A DNA stretch of 10,917 nucleotides from Bacteroidales bacterium (GTDB lineage: Bacteria > Bacteroidota > Bacteroidia > Bacteroidales > JAADGE01). The stretch spans positions 1-10,917 of the forward strand of contig JANTGL010000065.1 in assembly GCA_024762915.1 (NCBI GenBank). Direction: 5' to 3'. The position numbers were made by a program, and so were the translations under genes. Below are positions 6,910-10,917 of the stretch, in pieces. Positions within the stretch are counted from its first letter, which is position 1; every line of letters starts with the position of its first letter. Under the pieces are notes generated by a model. That model made no database searches. It worked only from the letters and a program-made list of their open reading frames with translations, and was not told where the DNA came from.

Positions 6910-6926
6910 TTTAAAAATACTTTCTG

Positions 6927-6977
6927 CAAATATCTGAACAGTAATTGATTTATTTCCCACCCGATTGGGTAGTTTTT
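6927..6977 (-). promoter_or_regulatory. Promoter/operator block of the small LuxR - collagen-like 1 unit
   Basis: On the minus strand: AAAAACTACCCAATCGGGTG (6977-6958), 23 bases, then GATATTTG (6934-6927), a 7 of 8 match to TAnnTTTG. The ACCC-AATC-GGGT part is a short palindrome suited to a dimeric regulator. An ungapped comparison with 10486-10536 gives 32 of 51 identical bases with the same spacing. Transcription would start about 10 bases before the ATG at 6909. Confidence 0.45.
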
Positions 6978-7318
6978 ATAAAAAATGAAGAAAATTTGAC
7001 TAAAAAAAAGCTACTGTCGGTATTTTAACAGAAATTTATAATAAAATGTATTAATGTTTATATTTAAGCTGAAACTTGAAATTCGAAATTTGATATTACA
7101 GCGAGAAAGGACAAAAAGGCGGCTTTACAAACGAAAACCATATCCATCTCACTGCTTATCAGTTAAATAACCAATATATTCAATTTTCTTTTATCAAGTT
7201 ATTAATTCTTAAAACTTAAAATTTAAGTTTCTAATTTTAATATAATAATAATTGCAAGACTTAAATTTAATAATTAAGGGGTATATTCATTCCGGGACCA
7301 AAACAGGTAAACCAACAA
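6978..7318. other. Non-coding stretch between the TPR-LuxR and small LuxR genes
   Basis: No convincing gene. Most of it is A/T-rich. Two parts stand out as richer in G+C: 7100-7162 (about 43 %, with one frame open for 41 codons but lacking a start) and about 7277-7318, just beyond the TPR-LuxR stop. A 19-base palindrome lies at 7212-7230. These could be remains of a decayed gene or a dispersed intergenic repeat. No strong hairpin with a T tract was found for the TPR-LuxR gene. Confidence 0.5.
7212..7230. repeat. 19-base palindrome
   Basis: AAACTTAAA and TTTAAGTTT flank a single A, so the arms are perfect complements. It lies about 90 bases beyond the stop of the TPR-LuxR gene, in a region of pure A/T apart from these C and G. 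A related half-copy (ACTTAAATTTAA) is at 7259-7270. It could be an operator, or chance in AT-rich DNA. Confidence 0.35.
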
Positions 7319-8998
7319 TTAACCGGCAATTTTATTTCGAGCTTCCACTCTGTTTTTTACATCCAATTTTAAATAAATATTTTTGATATGAAATTTTACG
7401 GTATTTTCGGAAACAAAAATTTTCTCGGCAATTTCTGCATTTGATTTACCCTCACCAATTAAAACCAAAACATCCGTTTCACGATCGGTAAGTTGGTGTT
7501 TTTTTGAAAATTCTTTTAGGTTTATTTCATTCCTTTTTGTTTGTTGCAGGTTTAAATCTTTTATTCTGAGAAGATATTTTTGTATTTCAATCTCCATGTT
7601 ATTAAGCTTATACTCCGCTTTTTGCTTAAAAAAATAAGCAATCCCCATAATTACGATAAGAACTAACAAAAGTGAAATTATTAATAAATTTCGCACTTTA
7701 AGTTTTTGTTTTTTTGTATTATTTTCTTCATTCAGAAGTTTAATCTCGTGTTGTTTCTTTTCCGTTTGATAGTGTATTTCAATATCGGCAATTTTTTCTT
7801 TTAATTCGATATCTGCCAAACTGTCTTTTAATTCATAATAATTTTCGCAATATTTCAAAGCCGATTTATTATTTCCGATAATTTTATTTATTTGAAAATA
7901 TTGATAATAAATATCGGGTAAGTTCTCAAATAACTTATATTCATGGCATAAATTCTCAGCTTTTGTCAATTGAATTAAAGCTTTATCATAATTCTTCTGT
8001 TTATATTTAATTTCTGATAATGTTATTAATGAAGAAATTACACCACTCACATCATTAACTTCAGTCTCAAGATGAATTGACAAATCTGCATTTTTTTCAG
8101 CTTCACTAAATTTCTTTTCACTTAATGCAATTTTTGCAAGATTTATATAGGCAGCTGCCATCCCTCTTTTATACCCGACATTTTTACTTATTTCCAATGT
8201 TTTAATATAATTTTTTCGTGCCTCATCCGACTTTAAATTTGAGAAATATAATTCGCCCATTGTATTATAAAAACTTGCTTTCGTATCCGAATTCTTAACT
8301 TTATCAATATATTCCGAAGCATTTTTGCAATATTCAAAAGCTTTTTCCGAATTATTTATTGTATTGTAGTACTGAGCAATATGTAGATTTAAACCGACAA
8401 TACTATTTATATAATTAATTTTCTCACTGTATTTCAATGCTTTAACCGTGCTCTTAATTGCTTTCTCTAAATTACCTCCATATTCGTAACAGATACCTTC
8501 ATTTTGATATAATTCAATAAATTCGGCAGTATCTTTTGTAATTTCAGTTAACTTAAGTCCCATTTGGTAATAATAATGTGCCGAATCCAAATCCCCTGTA
8601 ATTGTATATGCAATTCCTAAATTATTTGCAGAAATTGCTGCCATTTTTTTATCATCAATGTCGGTATTAATTTTTAAAGCTTTTTTATGATATTGTTTTA
8701 CCGATATATAATTTTCATCATAATCATAGGTGTAAGCAATGTATTGAAGAGTTTTTGCCGTCTTTGATTTGTTACCTGCTTGTTTATATATATCTAAGGA
8801 TTTTAGAAATAATGCTCTTGCTTTGTTTTGGTTTAAGGAATCATCCGAATACGTTTTACCGAGAGAAAATAAGGAATCTGCTTTTCTTTCGGAAATAATT
8901 AGCTTTGAATTGTTGTTTTTTTCTGTTGAATTTTGATTGCAATGAACAAGAAGAAATATTAAAAAAGCAATACATAAGAATTGAAGACTTTTTTTCAT
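7319..8998 (-). CDS. TPR-transmembrane-LuxR transcriptional regulator
   Basis: 559 residues. An N-terminal signal segment ends in a lipobox-like LVHC (Cys20). Residues about 41-385 are tetratricopeptide helices in repeats of roughly 36-40 residues (for example NNLGIAYTITGDLDSAHYYY and NTMGELYFSNLKSDEARKNY). A charged coiled coil (about 395-435), one membrane helix (437-457), a second short coil and a C-terminal GerE helix-turn-helix (503-556: LTDRETDVLVLIGEGKSNAEI, SENTVKFHIKNIYLKL) follow. The inferred topology is periplasmic TPRs, one membrane pass and a cytoplasmic DNA-binding domain, i.e. a membrane-tethered one-component regulator, a layout known in Bacteroidota. It stands between the two collagen-like units and is a likely controller of them. 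Ligand and targets are unknown. Confidence 0.9.
   Translation of the reverse strand: MKKSLQFLCIAFLIFLLVHCNQNSTEKNNNSKLIISERKADSLFSLGKTYSDDSLNQNKARALFLKSLDIYKQAGNKSKTAKTLQYIAYTYDYDENYISVKQYHKKALKINTDIDDKKMAAISANNLGIAYTITGDLDSAHYYYQMGLKLTEITKDTAEFIELYQNEGICYEYGGNLEKAIKSTVKALKYSEKINYINSIVGLNLHIAQYYNTINNSEKAFEYCKNASEYIDKVKNSDTKASFYNTMGELYFSNLKSDEARKNYIKTLEISKNVGYKRGMAAAYINLAKIALSEKKFSEAEKNADLSIHLETEVNDVSGVISSLITLSEIKYKQKNYDKALIQLTKAENLCHEYKLFENLPDIYYQYFQINKIIGNNKSALKYCENYYELKDSLADIELKEKIADIEIHYQTEKKQHEIKLLNEENNTKKQKLKVRNLLIISLLLVLIVIMGIAYFFKQKAEYKLNNMEIEIQKYLLRIKDLNLQQTKRNEINLKEFSKKHQLTDRETDVLVLIGEGKSNAEIAEKIFVSENTVKFHIKNIYLKLDVKNRVEARNKIAG
7374..7413 (-). repeat. 40-base block nearly identical to 6767-6806
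   Basis: Partner copy inside the HTH region of the TPR-LuxR gene; 38 of 40 bases match. See the small LuxR entry. Confidence 0.7.
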
Positions 8999-9070
8999 AA
9001 AAGATTAAACCTTAATGTAATTTCGTAAATTTAGAAAAATAAATCTTAAATAAAAGCTTTTTTAAAAAAA

Positions 9071-9103
9071 TAATAAAGTCGGAAATATATCCCGACTTTA
9101 TTA
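9071..9103 (-). terminator. Hairpin terminator (copy 2) after the FISUMP lipoprotein gene
   Basis: TAATAAAGTCGG (9071-9082) and CCGACTTTATTA (9092-9103) form 12 perfect pairs around a 9-base A/T loop. On the minus strand the stem is followed by TTTTTTT, so it is a good intrinsic terminator for the gene ending at 9131. It separates that gene from the TPR-LuxR gene, which therefore probably has its own promoter in 8999-9070. Its core equals the terminator at 6055-6081. Confidence 0.8.
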
Positions 9104-9130
9104 AATATAGTGATTTTAATTGATTTAAAT

Positions 9131-9850
9131 TTAATCCTTAATACAACGAACAGAATAACCGTTACTTTTATTATAATAATCACGGGTCACACCGCTGATA
9201 GAAGAATATAAACTACGAAACCAAGCTTGAGTATCCGAATTTTCGGTTGAAGTCCACCAATAACCTTCAATTCCGGCAGCCAAAAATCCGCCGTTAAACC
9301 TTCGTAAACCACCGGGAAGAGCCGTAAAAACACTGCTGTTATCCGCACCTGTATTAGGGCTGTTCCAATGAATCGTTCCTGCTTCTTTCAATTTTCCTCC
9401 TGCTTCATCACCCAAATAAGTAATCAATTCTGTCCATTCGGCATCACTTGGTATATGCCAACCTGCCGGAGAAATTCCTTGCACACCGCTCGGATTTGCA
9501 TCGCTGCTTACAGCATTATCGCCCATTGCAGCTGCCCATGTATATAAAACACCATAATCACTTCCGGAATCATTATTATAATAACAATAGGCATCATCCG
9601 TATTATTATCAGCTAAATTTGCCCAAGCAATCTCGTCAGTTACAAGAGGTATTTCTCTACCGTCAGGATAGTGTGTTACTTTTAAATTTTCAGTCATCCA
9701 CACTTGATTACCGATTTGAACGGTTTGATAAATATTCCCGTCATAATCGGTTACTGTTTCGGGTGTTGTTTTCGATTCATCTTTTTTGCACTGATTAAAT
9801 ACAAGGATATTAATTAGAATAAACAATATTAATAATTTTAAATTTTTCAT
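9131..9850 (-). CDS. FISUMP-domain (Fibrobacter succinogenes major paralogous domain) lipoprotein
   Basis: 239 residues. A signal segment ends in FNQC (Cys21) followed by KKDES; Gln before the Cys is not a classic lipobox but such forms occur in Bacteroidota lipoproteins. The rest is one FISUMP domain with its usual landmarks: DYDGNIYQTVQIGNQVWMTENL (residues 35-56, given in part), YYNND, YTWAAAM, GWHIPSDAEWTEL (130-142), FTALPGGLR, GYWWTSTE (196-203), AWFRSLY and the terminal GYSVRCIKD. The domain is common in secreted and surface proteins of Bacteroidota and Fibrobacterota and has no established biochemical role. It follows collagen-like lipoprotein 2 by 53 bases, so the two are probably made together and placed on the same surface. 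Confidence 0.9.
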   Translation of the reverse strand: MKNLKLLILFILINILVFNQCKKDESKTTPETVTDYDGNIYQTVQIGNQVWMTENLKVTHYPDGREIPLVTDEIAWANLADNNTDDAYCYYNNDSGSDYGVLYTWAAAMGDNAVSSDANPSGVQGISPAGWHIPSDAEWTELITYLGDEAGGKLKEAGTIHWNSPNTGADNSSVFTALPGGLRRFNGGFLAAGIEGYWWTSTENSDTQAWFRSLYSSISGVTRDYYNKSNGYSVRCIKD

Positions 9851-9903
9851 ATCATATAATTTTTAAGTTAGTAAAGAGTTATGTTTTCTTTTTTTTTATA
9901 AGA

Positions 9904-10455
9904 CTAATAGTCCAATCCGAAATAATCCATTACCTGATAATAATTTTTAATATCAATTCCGGCTCTGTCTAAATTGTATAAAATTTCTTGTTGCGAATTT
10001 CCGGATTTACTTACTGAAGTTGACGGGATTATAACATATCTGAATTTTAATGTTTCAGGGGGCGTATAAGAAGTTAAAGAGATAAACCACCAACGAATAT
10101 GTCCGACAGAACTCGTAACATTATAGTTTATATTATATCCGGAATATACATAGGTAAGAGGCAATGAATGAACTTGTGATAAATCTCCGTACCAATCAAC
10201 ATAGGAAAGTACAACACCATTATTCAATATATCAGCAGTAATTTCATTATCGTCATAAATAAATTCGGCGATTGTTGTATCTGACGCAGACCATTCAGGT
10301 GTAATCCATGAAGATGCAATTACATTTGCATTTCCGTCAACTCCGTCTTTTCCGTCTGCACCGGCAGGCCCGGCAGGACCGATTTCACCTTTACAAGATA
10401 CAAAAGCCGCAATAAGAGCTAATAAAACTGAGTAAATTAATTTTTTTGTTTTCAT
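9904..10455 (-). CDS. Collagen-like surface lipoprotein (paralogue 2)
   Basis: 183 residues. Lipoprotein signal ending FVSC (Cys21), then seven Gly-x-y triplets (residues 23-43: GEI, GPA, GPA, GAD, GKD, GVD, GNA) and a C-terminal domain of about 140 residues with WITPEWSAS, GVVLSYVDW, FRYVIIPS and the ending NYYQVMDYFGLDY. It matches the protein at 6104-6682 along its whole length, closest in the signal, the first triplets and the last 45 residues, and most different in the middle of the tip domain and in triplet number. As for the paralogue I infer a short trimeric stalk carrying a tip of unknown ligand. It heads a two-gene unit with the FISUMP lipoprotein, driven by the promoter block at 10486-10536. 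Confidence 0.85.
   Translation of the reverse strand: MKTKKLIYSVLLALIAAFVSCKGEIGPAGPAGADGKDGVDGNANVIASSWITPEWSASDTTIAEFIYDDNEITADILNNGVVLSYVDWYGDLSQVHSLPLTYVYSGYNINYNVTSSVGHIRWWFISLTSYTPPETLKFRYVIIPSTSVSKSGNSQQEILYNLDRAGIDIKNYYQVMDYFGLDY
10334..10387 (-). repeat. Six 9-base units coding the Gly-x-y region of collagen-like lipoprotein 2
   Basis: Plus-strand units: CCGTCAACT, CCGTCTTTT, CCGTCTGCA, CCGGCAGGC, CCGGCAGGA, CCGATTTCA. This is three units fewer than in the paralogue at 6528-6608. Confidence 0.7.
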
Positions 10456-10485
10456 GATATTTTATTTTTAGTTAATAAATCATTA

Positions 10486-10536
10486 CAAATCAACAGAAAA
10501 TAAAACATTAATTTATCACCCGAAAGTGTGATTTTT
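10486..10536 (-). promoter_or_regulatory. Promoter/operator block of the collagen-like 2 - FISUMP unit
   Basis: On the minus strand: AAAAATCACACTTTCGGGTG (10536-10517), 23 bases, then TTGATTTG (10493-10486), a 7 of 8 match to TAnnTTTG. The outer arms ATCAC and GTGAT (10515-10532) are complementary. The block matches 6927-6977 in 32 of 51 positions without gaps. The predicted transcript would have a leader of about 25 bases before the ATG at 10455. Confidence 0.45.
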
Positions 10537-10593
10537 TAATATTACGTAAAACTTTCACAGTTACCATTTTAAAAAACAACTTTATAATTACAA

Positions 10594-10917
10594 TCAGAAA
10601 CAGAAATAAGCTATTCCGTTCGGATTTTTACTCGCATTATTTATATTATGAAAAAGAAAATGTTGTGATTTTGTATTATTATCAATAATTGAAGGAAGGA
10701 ATGTTCGGTCTTTGAAATCCGAACGATTTGAAAAGACATTTCTATTTCTTATATAAACAGAAACCGGCGGGAAAGAATATTTTAATGATTTATTTCCGGA
10801 CAAATAAATATTTGATAATTCATTATTGAAAATTTTTATATCCTTTTGAAAAACTTCAACTCTATAAGCTTGTTTTCCGTTAATTGTGTTTTTTTTATAA
10901 AGCTTTGTTTCAGCATG
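10594..10917 (-). CDS. C-terminal end of an unrecognised protein (5' end outside window)
   Basis: The frame is open from the right edge to the stop at 10594-10596, giving 107 residues with no start codon needed inside the window. Composition and codon use match the neighbouring genes, and a 108-codon open frame is long for such AT-rich DNA, so it is probably a real gene. The residues are polar and basic (for example NKSLKYSFPPVSVYIRNRN), with no membrane helix, no repeat and no motif I can place. It does not end in a T9SS sorting domain. About 40 bases of A/T-rich DNA without a clear terminator separate it from the collagen-like 2 promoter block. Confidence 0.6.
   Translation of the reverse strand, partial: HAETKLYKKNTINGKQAYRVEVFQKDIKIFNNELSNIYLSGNKSLKYSFPPVSVYIRNRNVFSNRSDFKDRTFLPSIIDNNTKSQHFLFHNINNASKNPNGIAYFCF

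Noticed and set aside
6910..6960. GTG start giving an 83-residue mini-LuxR protein
   Set aside because: The GTG falls inside the promoter block shared with the other unit, so transcription probably starts downstream of it. Not excluded.
9448..9798. 116-residue plus-strand frame opposite the FISUMP gene
   Set aside because: Composition (many His, Tyr, Asn, Arg) is that of an antisense shadow; the FISUMP gene on the other strand is certain.
10537..10593. Weak hairpin AACT...AGTT after the partial gene at the right edge
   Set aside because: Only four pairs with a short T run; not enough for a terminator call.

Overview
The window is AT-rich, Bacteroidota-type DNA. The evidence is a Por-secretion (type IX) C-terminal sorting domain, a GSCFA-family protein, Kdo/LPS synthesis (KdsB), a receiver-less sigma-54 activator of a kind common in Bacteroidota, lipoproteins ending their signal in ...FVSC or ...NQC, a FISUMP (Fibrobacter succinogenes major paralogous) domain protein and a TPR-transmembrane-LuxR regulator. 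Several upstream regions also carry TTTG / TAnnTTTG-like boxes typical of this phylum. I cannot name the genus. No rRNA, tRNA, CRISPR array, transposase or integrase was seen.

Left part (1-6053). A sigma-54 AAA+ activator (cut by the left edge, minus strand) is divergent from kdsB (plus). After kdsB comes a tiny secreted protein that is little more than a signal peptide plus a T9SS sorting domain. It converges on a minus-strand GSCFA protein across a strong hairpin terminator. A plus-strand run follows: an orphan six-helix membrane histidine kinase with a TTG start, a GNAT-fold protein resembling the FeeM N-acyl-amino-acid synthase family, and, one base later, an RluA-type pseudouridine synthase.

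Right part (6055-10917). All genes are on the minus strand and form a small surface-protein and regulator cassette. In transcription order: the tail of an unrecognised protein (cut by the right edge); collagen-like lipoprotein 2; a FISUMP lipoprotein; a terminator hairpin; a TPR-TM-LuxR regulator; a 360-410 base non-coding stretch; a 66-residue LuxR DNA-binding domain alone; collagen-like lipoprotein 1; and a second, nearly identical terminator hairpin.

The most interesting signals are in this right-hand cassette. The two collagen-like lipoproteins are paralogues that differ by three Gly-x-y triplets. Both of their transcription units begin with a similar 51-base promoter block (TCGGGTG, 23 bases, then a TTTG-ending -7-like box). 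The stand-alone LuxR domain shares a 38/40-base identical block with the HTH of the TPR-LuxR protein. I infer that the regulator pair controls the surface lipoproteins; this is not shown directly by the sequence. In the left part, the FeeM-like acyltransferase beside an orphan histidine kinase is the best candidate for an uncharacterised small-molecule or lipid function.
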